Source: Peptococcaceae bacterium (GTDB lineage: Bacteria; Bacillota; Peptococcia; DRI-13; UBA5745). From it: a DNA stretch of 11,825 bases. The notes below the pieces were generated by a model. That model was not told the DNA's origin. It worked only from the letters and a program-made list of their open reading frames with translations, and searched no databases. Made by a program: the position numbers and the translations under genes. Shown piece by piece: positions 1 through 6,223 of the stretch. The DNA lies in the NCBI GenBank assembly GCA_031264885.1, contig JAISDM010000154.1, forward strand, positions 1-11,825, in the 5' to 3' direction. Each line of letters opens with the position of its first letter. Within the stretch, counting starts at the first letter, position 1.

Positions 1-108
1 TCGTCGGACAAGGCGGAGGAAGGAGGCATACCCGCAGTGGTATGGCGACTGACGACAACGCAGTCCGGCGGCGAAAGGGCAAGTGAAAAATCGCAGATTA
101 TTGTTTAA
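1..108 (+). other. Open frame running in from the window edge; gene tail or repeat-type element
   Basis: Frame 1 is open from the first base to a TAA at 106-108 and would give the last 35 residues of a protein that I do not recognise. The stretch also contains a 6-bp hairpin, CATACC at 27-32 with GGTATG at 39-44. The segment around 70-118 looks to me like a conserved intergenic element of clostridial genomes rather than a gene end, but that is memory and I cannot verify it. From 109 to 225 I see only the leader of the methyltransferase gene, with no clear promoter. Confidence 0.2.
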
Positions 109-225
109 CGAGTCCTTAAACCTGCCGCTTTCCTGATAGCGTAACACGAGAAGGAAGGGGCGATTTAGAAATCAGACGCGAATTTCCGAAGCGCGACATC
201 CTCCATTGCGGATGAAAGAGGGATC

Positions 226-825
226 ATGGACACAAAAGAGATCTTTGAACAGATGGCGCCACGGTACGATACGGCGGACAGAATAAAAACGGCAAAAATC
301 ATCGCCGGCGCGATTCGATCCGAGCTGACGGATACGCGCGAAAAAAGCGCGATGGATTATGGCTGCGGAACCGGACTGATCGGCTTGGAGCTGATAGATC
401 TGTTCAAGTCAATCCTGTTTGTCGACGCGTCCGCGCGGATGATTGAACAGGTAGAGCGCAAAATCGAAAAAGCGCGCGTCAGTACGGCTCAGACGCTGTG
501 CGGCGATTTTTGCGCGGAACCGCCTCAAGTGCGGGCGGATTATATTCTGATGGCGCAAACCCTTCTTCACGCCGGCTCGTATTCGCTGTTGTTACATCGC
601 CTGTATGGCGCGCTGAATCAAGGCGGGCGTTTACTCATTGTTGATTTTGATAAAAATGAGAGCGTAAAATCAGACATAGTACATAACGGGTTCGTACAAG
701 CCGAATTGACGCAAGAACTCAGACAGATGGGTTTTGCCTCCGCCGGCGCGAGGACATTCTTTCATGGCAAAAATATATTCATGAACCAAGACGCTTCGCT
801 GTTTATACTCACCGCTGTAAAATAG
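226..825 (+). CDS. Class I SAM-dependent methyltransferase
   Basis: The 199-residue protein has a Rossmann-type methyltransferase fold. Seen: an N-terminal helix of the 'IFEQMAPRYD' type common in small-molecule methyltransferases, motif I D44-Y-G-C-G-T-G50 for S-adenosylmethionine, and the acidic residue after strand beta-2 at D67 (FVDAS). A hydrophobic strand at about residues 105-111 and a GGRLLIVDFD segment near 133-142 correspond to motifs III-IV. Length is normal for a stand-alone domain. The start is supported by a purine-rich AAGAGGG site 4-5 nt upstream. The substrate cannot be read from the sequence; this subgroup is usually annotated only as class I methyltransferase. It is followed after 31 bp by yjbQ on the same strand, so co-transcription is possible. 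Confidence 0.9.
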   Translation: MDTKEIFEQMAPRYDTADRIKTAKIIAGAIRSELTDTREKSAMDYGCGTGLIGLELIDLFKSILFVDASARMIEQVERKIEKARVSTAQTLCGDFCAEPPQVRADYILMAQTLLHAGSYSLLLHRLYGALNQGGRLLIVDFDKNESVKSDIVHNGFVQAELTQELRQMGFASAGARTFFHGKNIFMNQDASLFILTAVK

Positions 826-856
826 CGCGGAAAGGTTCGGGAAATGAGGAAGTCAA

Positions 857-1255
857 ATGTTATTTGAGTACAGTCTGTCCACACCGCGCGAGGACTTCCG
901 CGACATCACGCCGCAGGTGCGCGAAGCTGTCGCGAAGAGCGGCGCGTCGGACGGCGCCGCCGTGGTTTATTGTCCGCACACGACAGCGGGGATCACGATC
1001 AACGAGAACGCGGATCCGGATGTTGTGCGGGATTTGCTGTTCGCGCTCGGCAAGACATTCCCCGACCGCCCGGAGTTCCGGCACGCGGAAGGCAACAGCG
1101 CGGCGCATATGAAGGCGAGCGCCGTCGGCTCAAGCGTAACGGTGATTATCGACGGCGGCAAGCTCGTCCTCGGGACATGGCAGGGCATTTACTTCTGCGA
1201 GTTTGACCCGCCGAGGACGCGGAAATTCTATGTGAAAGTGATGGGGCAGCGGTAA
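857..1255 (+). CDS. yjbQ: YjbQ family protein (UPF0047), secondary thiamine-phosphate synthase type
   Basis: The 132-residue protein matches the UPF0047/YjbQ family along its whole length. Seen: the conserved CPHTTAGITINENADPD block at residues 39-55, HAEGNSAAHMKAS at 76-88 and GTWQGIYFCEFD at 106-117. These blocks line the family's conserved pocket, with His41, His76 and His84 as candidate metal or catalytic residues. Known of the family: E. coli YjbQ has weak thiamine-phosphate synthase activity, but the physiological role is unsettled, so the name should be read loosely. A GAGGAAG ribosome site lies just upstream of the ATG. It sits between a methyltransferase and a GNAT/GrpB pair with no obvious shared pathway. 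Confidence 0.93.
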   Translation: MLFEYSLSTPREDFRDITPQVREAVAKSGASDGAAVVYCPHTTAGITINENADPDVVRDLLFALGKTFPDRPEFRHAEGNSAAHMKASAVGSSVTVIIDGGKLVLGTWQGIYFCEFDPPRTRKFYVKVMGQR

Positions 1256-1258
1256 AAG

Positions 1259-1429
1259 ATGGGTTTTGTGTATCGGTTGATGGATCCGACTGAATACGGC
1301 GTATTGGGAACCTTTCTCTATGAGGCGATTTTCATCCCGGAGGGCATGGATCCGCTCCCGCGGGATGTGATTTATGACCCCGCGTTTTACCATTATATCG
1401 AGGACTTTGGGAAGCAAGGCGATGTCTGA
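1259..1429 (+). pseudogene. GNAT acetyltransferase, N-terminal fragment
   Basis: Only 56 codons remain. The peptide begins MGFVYRLMDPTEYGVL and continues with an FLYEAIFIPEGMDP block and a YIEDFG segment near its end. These are typical of the first third of a GNAT N-acetyltransferase in Firmicutes, where the intact protein is roughly 150-170 residues and carries the acetyl-CoA loop later. The frame stops at 1427-1429, just after the point where the family normally runs into its first core strands, and no further GNAT sequence follows. The GrpB start at 1422 lies inside the last codons. I infer a deletion that removed the rest of the GNAT gene. A truncated leader kept for translational coupling is the alternative. 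Confidence 0.6.
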
Positions 1430-2027
1430 TTACACCATGGTCAAACGCCTCGACGGGAAAAAGGCGGTTGCTTTCGGGCTGACGCTGGAAGAGCTTTGGC
1501 GGCTGTTCCCCATTGAGCTTGTGGCGCACAATCCCGTCTGGCGGGATTGGTACAAAGCCGAGGAAGCTTCCTTGCGCGCTCTTTTGGGCGGCGCGGTCCG
1601 GAAGATTGAGCACATAGGCAGCACAGCGATAGACGGGCTGCTCGCCAAGCCGATTGTGGACATCCTTTTGCAAATGGCTCCGGGCTGTGACGTGGTCTGG
1701 CTGAAAAAAGCCCTGACTGAAGGCGGCTGGCTGCTCATGGCGGAGCAGCGGTCGCCGGAACCGCGGCTGGACTGGAACAAAGGCTACACAGCCGCCGGAT
1801 TTGCCGAGAGAGTGTACCATCTACACATCCGACAGACCGGCGATTGGGACGAGCCATACTTCCGCGACTATATCACCGCCCACCCGGAAGCGGCGGCGGA
1901 GTACGAGGCGCTCAAACGGCGGCTGCTCGCGAAGTATAAGCACAACCGCGACGCCTATACGGACGCGAAAGGCGATTTTGTCCGCGCTTGCGTCGCAAAA
2001 GCGCGCGAGGCAGGGAAGCAGGTTTAA
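1422..2027 (+). CDS. GrpB family protein (UPF0157, nucleotidyltransferase fold)
   Basis: The protein has 201 residues counted from the ATG at 1422. An upstream ATG at 1374 is open in the same frame, but it lies inside the GNAT fragment and looks less likely. Seen: an EELWRLFPIEL entry helix, the HNPVWRDWYKAE block, the IEHIGSTAIDGLLAKPIVDILL core, the YHLHIR segment, and a C-terminal helix with YEALKRRLLAKYKHNRDAY. This is the usual UPF0157/GrpB layout, which resembles minimal nucleotidyltransferases with the GST..(A/K)KP..D signature. The biochemical function is not established. The start overlaps the GNAT fragment stop by 8 nt, which suggests translational coupling. Confidence 0.88.
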   Translation: MSDYTMVKRLDGKKAVAFGLTLEELWRLFPIELVAHNPVWRDWYKAEEASLRALLGGAVRKIEHIGSTAIDGLLAKPIVDILLQMAPGCDVVWLKKALTEGGWLLMAEQRSPEPRLDWNKGYTAAGFAERVYHLHIRQTGDWDEPYFRDYITAHPEAAAEYEALKRRLLAKYKHNRDAYTDAKGDFVRACVAKAREAGKQV

Positions 2028-2051
2028 AAGAAAAGCCGTGGACTGTGTTAT

Positions 2052-2533
2052 ATGATTAAAAAAATGACTTTTGCTGAACAAATATTACAATTTAACGAAA
2101 AACTTTCGCGTAAATCGCTTGATTTGGCTGCCGGATTTAGAGTGATTAATCCATTTGCAGGGGATCAAAAAGAGCAAGTTAGAAAAGTAACGACTGCGTT
2201 TTATCAAAAATACTATAATGATACTTATATTCGCCGTTTAATACTTGGAAGCTCACCTGCGCGACGTGGCACAGCTGTAACAGGAATTCCTTTTGAAGAC
2301 GCCAAACATCTTCAAAGTGAAACGGGAATTTTTATTGACAAATTTTATATAAATCAATCTGTATCGGGAGCGGAGAAAACTATAAATTTTTATCAAAAAT
2401 CAACGAAGAAAACAATTTTTTTAATGCAATTATACCGTTAGAACATCCACGCTTTATTATGCAATATAATTCTAAGCATAAGGATATATTCATTGAGAAA
2501 TATATTAACGCTTTATGTCATTATAAAAATTAA
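2052..2533 (+). pseudogene. SMUG2-type uracil-DNA glycosylase family gene with internal deletion and frameshift
   Basis: The first frame (2052-2441) starts MIKKMTFAEQILQFN and contains NPFAG, FYQKYYND and the LILGSSPARRGTAVTGIPFED core of SMUG2-type uracil-DNA glycosylases. After the FYINQS residues near 2360 the homologous frame switches. From TGT at 2360 another frame reads CIGSGENYKFLSKINEE, then FFNAIIPLEHPRFIMQY, and ends in an IEKYINAL helix at a TAA at 2531-2533. This is the family's C-terminal part. About 70-80 residues expected between the two halves (the CPLGF region) are missing, so this is a deletion as well as a frame change and not a simple base-calling slip. The locus is much more AT-rich than its neighbours, suggesting a transferred gene that later decayed. 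Confidence 0.75.
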
Positions 2534-2577
2534 TGTAACCATCCCTTTATCCTGGATTTCCGCGAATTATATCTTCA

Positions 2578-2781
2578 ATTCGTAATTTGGAAATTTTCGT
2601 CTGTCAAGGACGGGCGGCAGAATGCCGCCCCTACAGGCGCGTCGTTCACGGTACCGTAGGGGCGGCATTCTGCCGCCCCAGACCGTCCGAAAACTATCAT
2701 AATCTTGTCATTCTGGGCTTGTCCCAGAATCCAGGTTCCGTTGTTTATCATTTTTGGATTCCGGGTCAAGCCCGGAATGAC
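2578..2781. repeat. Composite palindromic repeat, copy A
   Basis: A perfect 23-bp inverted repeat lies at 2612-2634 and 2656-2678 with a 21-bp spacer. Each arm is itself a hairpin (GGGCGGCA, GAA, TGCCGCCC) followed by CTAC. A second dyad follows: 2707-2733 and 2755-2781 pair with 3 mismatches in 27 bp, and each half is a small hairpin of the ATTCTGGG/CCCAGAAT or ATTCCGGG/CCCGGAAT type. The left edge, ATTCGTAATTTGG, resembles the terminal repeat of the copy at 7003. The segment 2656-2752 is close to 5026-5122. It lies between two broken genes. Translations of this repeat give meaningless ORFs on both strands. Confidence 0.85.
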
Positions 2782-2801
2782 GGGAGACTTGCCACACACA
2801 C

Positions 2802-2981
2802 TTCAATGCCGTACTAAATCTTATGTTGCTGAATCCAATGATAAGCGCAAGAGCAATGGCTGACGCAATAGACATTGCTCCCCGAAATGTTGAAGCAAAT
2901 ATCCGCAATCTGAAAAAAGCAGGGCTAGTCAAGCGCGTCGGCCCTGCCAAGGGCGGGCATTGGGCAGTCGAAAGGTCTTGA
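2802..2981 (+). pseudogene. C-terminal winged-helix remnant of an AlbA_2-type (ATP-binding HTH) regulator
   Basis: The frame ending at TGA 2979-2981 reads NAVLNLMLLNP, then ISARAMADAIDIAPRNVEAN, then IRNLKKAGLVKRVG and PAKGGHWAVE. This matches the last domain of AlbA_2/'Schlafen-type' ATP-binding transcriptional regulators, a winged helix with the closing GxxKGGxW motif. The N-terminal several hundred residues are absent and composite repeat A lies immediately upstream, so this is a truncated remnant. The remnant could be read as a 47-residue ORF from ATG 2838, but I see no convincing ribosome site. It ends 20 bp before the EFR1-like gene. Confidence 0.65.
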
Positions 2982-3001
2982 TACAAAAAGGGGTTTGTTT
3001 A

Positions 3002-4231
3002 ATGACAATTTTCTACTTCACAGGCACGGGCAACGCGCTCTGGGCGGCGCGGACCATCGCCGAAGCGGTCGGGGCGGCGCTTGTGTCCATCCCGTCGGTC
3101 ATCGGAGAACAGCGTGAGTACACGGACGACGCGGTCGGATTTGTGTATCCGCAGTATGCCGTCGGTCTGCCCAAAATGGTGCGGAAATTCATCATACAAA
3201 ACACATTCGCGGCGGATTATATATTTGCCGTCGATCTGTACGCTCATATTCGTATGGGCGCCCTCGGCGAAATCGCCGGATTGCTGCCGATTAACTATGG
3301 CGTATATCTCAAAACGCCGTGGAATTTCATCTTTGCGCTGAACGCTCCGAAGCATCCTGAAACGGTTCTGAAAACCGCGGAGAGCAAGCTCGCCCGCGTC
3401 ATTGAGGATATAACTTCCCGTCGTGATCAGCGGGCGCGTCCGTCAAAGCGCGTTGGCGGCGCGACGAAATATTTCCGCGACGGTAAGTTCAAGGTCGCGG
3501 ACAGCTGTACGAAATGCGGGATATGCGCCGGCGTCTGTCCCGCCCGCAATGTGGAGTTGCGGGCGGATCCGGGGGGCAAGCCCATATTCGGGAGCAGCTG
3601 CGAGATTTGCTATGCCTGCGTCAACCATTGCCCCGCTCACGCGATTTACTCGAATAACGCGATGATGAAACGGCGCCGGTACCGCAATCCCTATGTCGCG
3701 CTGGGCGACATCATGGCCGCAAACAGCGGAATGGGGGTTTCGTTCATAAGCGCGTTTGATATACGCCCCATCGACGAGGTTCTGCGCCCGATGGTCACGG
3801 ATTTTATCAGCGAGCATTGGTTCGGGACGGATATGCTGATTCGCGGCGAAGTGATTGATATGACGAAGGTTGACGGCTTCGCGCTCCTCGAAAAAGGCGT
3901 TTTGACCGGTGTGATCACTTATATCACCTGCGGCAGTGTGTGTGAAATCACCTCGCTGGACAGCACGGTCGAGAGACGCGGCGTGGGAACGCGGCTGGTG
4001 AACGCCGTCGTCGCCCGCGCCCGTGAGCTGGACTGTAAACGGGTGCAGCTGCTGACGACCAACGACAACCTAAACGCAATCGGTTTCTATCAAAAGCGCG
4101 GGTTTGAACTCGTGGGAGTGAACCTTGGCGCGATCGACAAAGAACGCGCGCTCAAACCGTCCATACCCTTCATTGGGCAAAACGGCATTCCCATTCGTCA
4201 CGAAGTCGAATTCGCGATGTATTTGTCATAA
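3002..4231 (+). CDS. EFR1-family flavodoxin/ferredoxin fused to a C-terminal GNAT acetyltransferase domain
   Basis: 409 residues. Residues 1-140 form a flavodoxin-like domain with the FMN phosphate loop F6-T-G-T-G-N11. Two [4Fe-4S] clusters follow: C169-x2-C172-x2-C175-x3-C179-P and C200-x2-C203-x2-C206-x3-C210-P. The EFR1 domain ends with the usual RRRYRNPYV at 224-232. The chain then continues into a complete-looking GNAT domain (about 255-409) with the acetyl-CoA loop ERRGVGTRL at 324-332, a TTNDNLNA strand and GFYQKRGFE at 361-369. EFR1 proteins are cytoplasmic electron-transfer proteins; the GNAT substrate is unknown. I chose the ATG at 3002 because the flavodoxin strand begins there and AAGGGG lies 8 nt upstream; an in-frame ATG at 2960 lies inside the HTH remnant. 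This domain fusion is unusual in my experience. Confidence 0.88.
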   Translation: MTIFYFTGTGNALWAARTIAEAVGAALVSIPSVIGEQREYTDDAVGFVYPQYAVGLPKMVRKFIIQNTFAADYIFAVDLYAHIRMGALGEIAGLLPINYGVYLKTPWNFIFALNAPKHPETVLKTAESKLARVIEDITSRRDQRARPSKRVGGATKYFRDGKFKVADSCTKCGICAGVCPARNVELRADPGGKPIFGSSCEICYACVNHCPAHAIYSNNAMMKRRRYRNPYVALGDIMAANSGMGVSFISAFDIRPIDEVLRPMVTDFISEHWFGTDMLIRGEVIDMTKVDGFALLEKGVLTGVITYITCGSVCEITSLDSTVERRGVGTRLVNAVVARARELDCKRVQLLTTNDNLNAIGFYQKRGFELVGVNLGAIDKERALKPSIPFIGQNGIPIRHEVEFAMYLS

Positions 4232-4243
4232 AGGAGAACGGTC

Positions 4244-4441
4244 ATGGATATACTTGACGCGACGACCGGCAAAATCACCGAGGTCTTTTGGCTCATTTAT
4301 GACAGGCTTTACACCATGCCCGAAATCATGCGCAGAACCGTTTTTAACGGTCGCTTTTTCAGTTACTCCTTCGTGAGCCACATATCCATGCCTGCGCCAC
4401 GATTTTTGCCAGGACGCGATACAAAGCCCAACTTCTCGTAA
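4244..4441 (+). CDS. Short orphan ORF, probably the 5' end of a truncated gene
   Basis: It starts 12 bp after the EFR1-GNAT stop behind a strong AAGGAG site with a 7-nt spacer, so initiation is credible. The first 40 residues (MDILDATTGKITEVFWLIYD, then RLYTMPEIMRRTVFNGRFFS) look protein-like but I do not recognise the family. The rest overlaps the 3' end of the convergent GNAT gene by 79 bp and looks like antisense sequence. A 6-bp hairpin (4337-4342 with 4346-4351), followed by CGC and five T, lies at the likely break point and might terminate transcription weakly. I infer a gene cut off when the GNAT gene came to lie here. A genuine small protein is possible but less likely. Confidence 0.35.
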   Translation: MDILDATTGKITEVFWLIYDRLYTMPEIMRRTVFNGRFFSYSFVSHISMPAPRFLPGRDTKPNFS

Positions 4442-4791
4442 AATCCTTCTTTTCCGATGGCAGCCATCAGGTCAATGGTGATCCGCCAGCCGGGTTTCAT
4501 TTGCGCTTTCAGATATGATAGGATTTGTTCCGTCATATACTTGCCAATGCCTTTCCCTTGATATTCGGGGAGTACCAGCACATCTTTTATCAAAGCCGCG
4601 GGGCCGCCATCCCAAACGAGCCGCGCCACGCCTACAGTTTGGCCGCCGTCTTTCGCCGCGATGATATATGCGCTGCCCTTTAGCCCTGCCTGTGCCTGTT
4701 CTGGATTGACGACCTTCCATCCCGCCGATGTACGCAGTGTGTTGTAGTCTTCAACGGAAATTGTGCCGGTGTAGGTAATGTTCATTGTCAC
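4363..4791 (-). CDS. GNAT family N-acetyltransferase
   Basis: A stand-alone GNAT domain of 142 residues from GTG 4791, or 140 from ATG 4785. Seen: an N-terminal SAGWKVVNP block, strand IKDVLVLPEYQGKGIGKYM at residues 68-86 with the acetyl-CoA loop Q78-G-K-G-I-G83, and a C-terminal EGFYEKLGF motif at 115-123. A GAGGAG site lies 5 nt before the GTG and 11 nt before the ATG, so the start is ambiguous; relatives usually begin MNI, which favours 4785. The substrate is unknown. The gene is read toward the EFR1 gene and has its own promoter and an adjacent dyad at 4847-4914, pointing to regulated expression. Confidence 0.9.
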   Translation of the reverse strand: MTMNITYTGTISVEDYNTLRTSAGWKVVNPEQAQAGLKGSAYIIAAKDGGQTVGVARLVWDGGPAALIKDVLVLPEYQGKGIGKYMTEQILSYLKAQMKPGWRITIDLMAAIGKEGFYEKLGFVSRPGKNRGAGMDMWLTKE

Positions 4792-4846
4792 AGTAACTCC
4801 TCGTAACTCTCATACGGCGCGGGTTTATTGATATGCGCCCAGCTTA

Positions 4847-4914
4847 ATTATGTCGCCACCGGCGACATAATCTGTTTCCCATCTTTATTATATCGCAATA
4901 ACGTCTAAATTCAA
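4847..4914 (-). promoter_or_regulatory. Promoter with downstream 11-bp dyad (putative operator) for the GNAT gene
   Basis: On the minus strand a -35 box TTGAAT (4914-4909) and a perfect -10 box TATAAT (4892-4887) are separated by 16 bp. Directly downstream, in the expected early transcribed region, lies a perfect 11-bp inverted repeat, ATTATGTCGCC at 4847-4857 and GGCGACATAAT at 4861-4871, with a 3-bp centre. A dyad here would suit a dimeric repressor, or a stem-loop in the leader mRNA. The regulator is not identified. Confidence 0.6.
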
Positions 4915-4919
4915 CTGCG

Positions 4920-5122
4920 ATTCGTAGTTTGGCATGATTTAGCGAAGTGTACCGGAGCAAGCATGAGCGGATCCGGATTTCGGGCGGCAGGATGCCGCCC
5001 CTACGGCACCGTGAATGATGCGTCTGTAGGGGGCGGCATCCTGCCGCCCGGGAACCGTCCAGAAACGATCATATCTTGTCATTCTGGGCTTGTCCCAGAA
5101 TCCAGGTTCCTTGGTTTATCAT
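4920..5122. repeat. Composite palindromic repeat, copy B
   Basis: It opens with ATTCGTAGTTTGGCATGATT, matching the terminal repeat of the copy at 7003-7167, followed by a segment related to the other end of that copy (4934-4980). The GC-rich inverted repeat is at 4982-5004 and 5026-5049; one extra G breaks perfect symmetry. A half-dyad of the CATTCTGGG/CCCAGAATCC type lies at 5078-5104, and homology with copy A continues to about 5122. It fills most of the space between the GNAT gene and the MarR promoter. The ORF that can be drawn across it encodes repeat-derived peptide only. Confidence 0.8.
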
Positions 5123-5180
5123 CGGAATCGCTCAACCGATATCAGCGTAAAATTATTTTGAAGATACCTGAAAAAATATC

Positions 5181-5235
5181 TTGACAAAAATATTAAGGTA
5201 GCTTTATAATCAAATTATAAAGCTACCTTAATATT
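5181..5235 (+). promoter_or_regulatory. MarR-DtxR operon promoter inside a 21-bp perfect inverted repeat
   Basis: The -35 box TTGACA (5181-5186) and -10 box TATAAT (5205-5210) match consensus exactly, with an 18-bp spacer. A perfect 21-bp inverted repeat occupies 5189-5209 and 5215-5235 with a 5-nt loop. The left arm fills the spacer and the -10 box; the right arm covers the expected transcription start. Each arm is also an imperfect dyad around TAAGGTAGCTTTA, suggesting two dimer binding sites. Autoregulation by the downstream MarR or DtxR product is the natural inference. The AT-rich TTA...TAA layout is loosely like DtxR-type boxes. Confidence 0.75.
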
Positions 5236-5269
5236 ATCAAAAAGTTAACTTAGACAGGAGGTTAAGAGA

Positions 5270-5755
5270 ATGTGTGAAAAAAAGAATAATCTGTTGGAGC
5301 AGTTTATGCAAATCCATTGGCTGCTAATGCGGAATCACCATCATAATCATATGAGTTTTGGCCTGATGGGGAATCCGTATAGAGGACAGGGACGCATATT
5401 GAAGCTGCTGAAATTAAAACCGGAAATCACTCAAAAAGAGCTCTCGGATTTATTGGATATGCGCCCCCAATCACTGGGAGACTTGCTGAAAAAATTGGAA
5501 CAAAAAGGATACATCACCCGCACACCGTCAGAAAGTGACAAGCGGGTTATGATTATTCGCTTGACCGAAAAAGGAGCAAACGAGGAAATCGGGGACGAAA
5601 AGCAACTCGGCTTCGATTCGCTGTTCAACTGCCTCTCCGAAGAAGAACAAGCGCGCCTAAGCGAATATCTCGAACGCGTTATTGACGCTTGGCACGGTGA
5701 TACCAAGCATGATTTCGGATTCGGGTTTCACGATTTTTACCATCGGCACAGGTAA
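5270..5755 (+). CDS. MarR family winged-helix transcriptional regulator, His-rich
   Basis: 161 residues. Seen: an N-terminal helix, a His cluster HHHNH at 23-27, the YRGQGRIL entry helix at 37-44, a winged HTH at about 51-100 (ITQKELSDLLDMRPQSLGDL recognition region, then the wing RTPSESDKRVMIIRLTEKG), a C-terminal dimerisation helix, and a His-containing tail (H146, H154, H158, H160). MarR proteins of this sub-type often lie beside ferrous-iron transport genes in clostridia, so metal-linked regulation is a reasonable inference; the histidines could bind metal. The start is firm: AGGAGG at 5256-5261 with 8-nt spacing. It is 14 bp upstream of the DtxR gene and behind a strong dyad-containing promoter. 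Confidence 0.9.
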   Translation: MCEKKNNLLEQFMQIHWLLMRNHHHNHMSFGLMGNPYRGQGRILKLLKLKPEITQKELSDLLDMRPQSLGDLLKKLEQKGYITRTPSESDKRVMIIRLTEKGANEEIGDEKQLGFDSLFNCLSEEEQARLSEYLERVIDAWHGDTKHDFGFGFHDFYHRHR

Positions 5756-5769
5756 AGGAGCGTGACGCT

Positions 5770-6141
5770 ATGGAGGACAAAAAAATAATAACCGCTTCTC
5801 TTGAGGATTATCTAAAGACGGTTTATTTCTTGCACAAAACAGATAGTTCTGTCCGGCTAACCGATATCGCTGAAAGAATGTCTGTGACGAAACCAAGCGC
5901 GTTTAACGCGATTTCGCAATTGTCGGATATGGGACTTGCCGAACACATAAAATTTGGCCCCGTGCGGTTGACGGCTCCGGGAATAGAAGCGGCCCAAAAT
6001 TTGGTTGCCAAACACGAAACAATCAAATGGTTTTTAATGCGTGTACTGAACATCGGTGAAGCTCTGGCAGGTTCTGAGGCTTGTGCCATTGAGCATACAA
6101 TCCGTGATGAAACATTGGCTAAAATGGCGTCGTTGATCTGA
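5770..6141 (+). CDS. DtxR/MntR-family metal-dependent transcriptional regulator
   Basis: 123 residues: an N-terminal winged HTH (about 8-70; ASLEDYLKTVYFL, then VTKPSAFNAISQL as recognition helix) and a short metal-binding/dimerisation domain. No SH3/FeoA-like third domain is present, as in MntR-sized members. Candidate metal ligands by alignment from memory: D13, H82, C105, E108 and H109. The Cys at the position of DtxR Cys102 (Glu99 in MntR) suggests an iron-type rather than manganese-type site, while D13 is MntR-like; this is inference. An AAAGGAG site straddles the end of the MarR gene. The two regulators form a pair, but the expected feoA/feoB genes do not follow. Confidence 0.88.
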   Translation: MEDKKIITASLEDYLKTVYFLHKTDSSVRLTDIAERMSVTKPSAFNAISQLSDMGLAEHIKFGPVRLTAPGIEAAQNLVAKHETIKWFLMRVLNIGEALAGSEACAIEHTIRDETLAKMASLI

Positions 6142-6223
6142 ATAGGGCGCGCGAAAGTTTTAACCATCGCGTAAATAATCATTTCTATTGTATTCACGCA
6201 ATCACCTGCCGTAATATTCCCAC

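Noticed and set aside
2612..2678. The spaced repeats as a CRISPR array
   Set aside because: There are only two inverted arms per locus, no regular direct repeats with unique spacers, and no cas genes.
2575..2817. ORFs on both strands over repeat A (peptides such as VIPGLTRNP)
   Set aside because: These are translations of palindromic intergenic repeats.
4963..5184. ORF of 73 residues over repeat B, sharing its first residues (MSGSGFRAA) with the frame at 7123
   Set aside because: The shared peptide comes from the repeat itself, not from a gene family.
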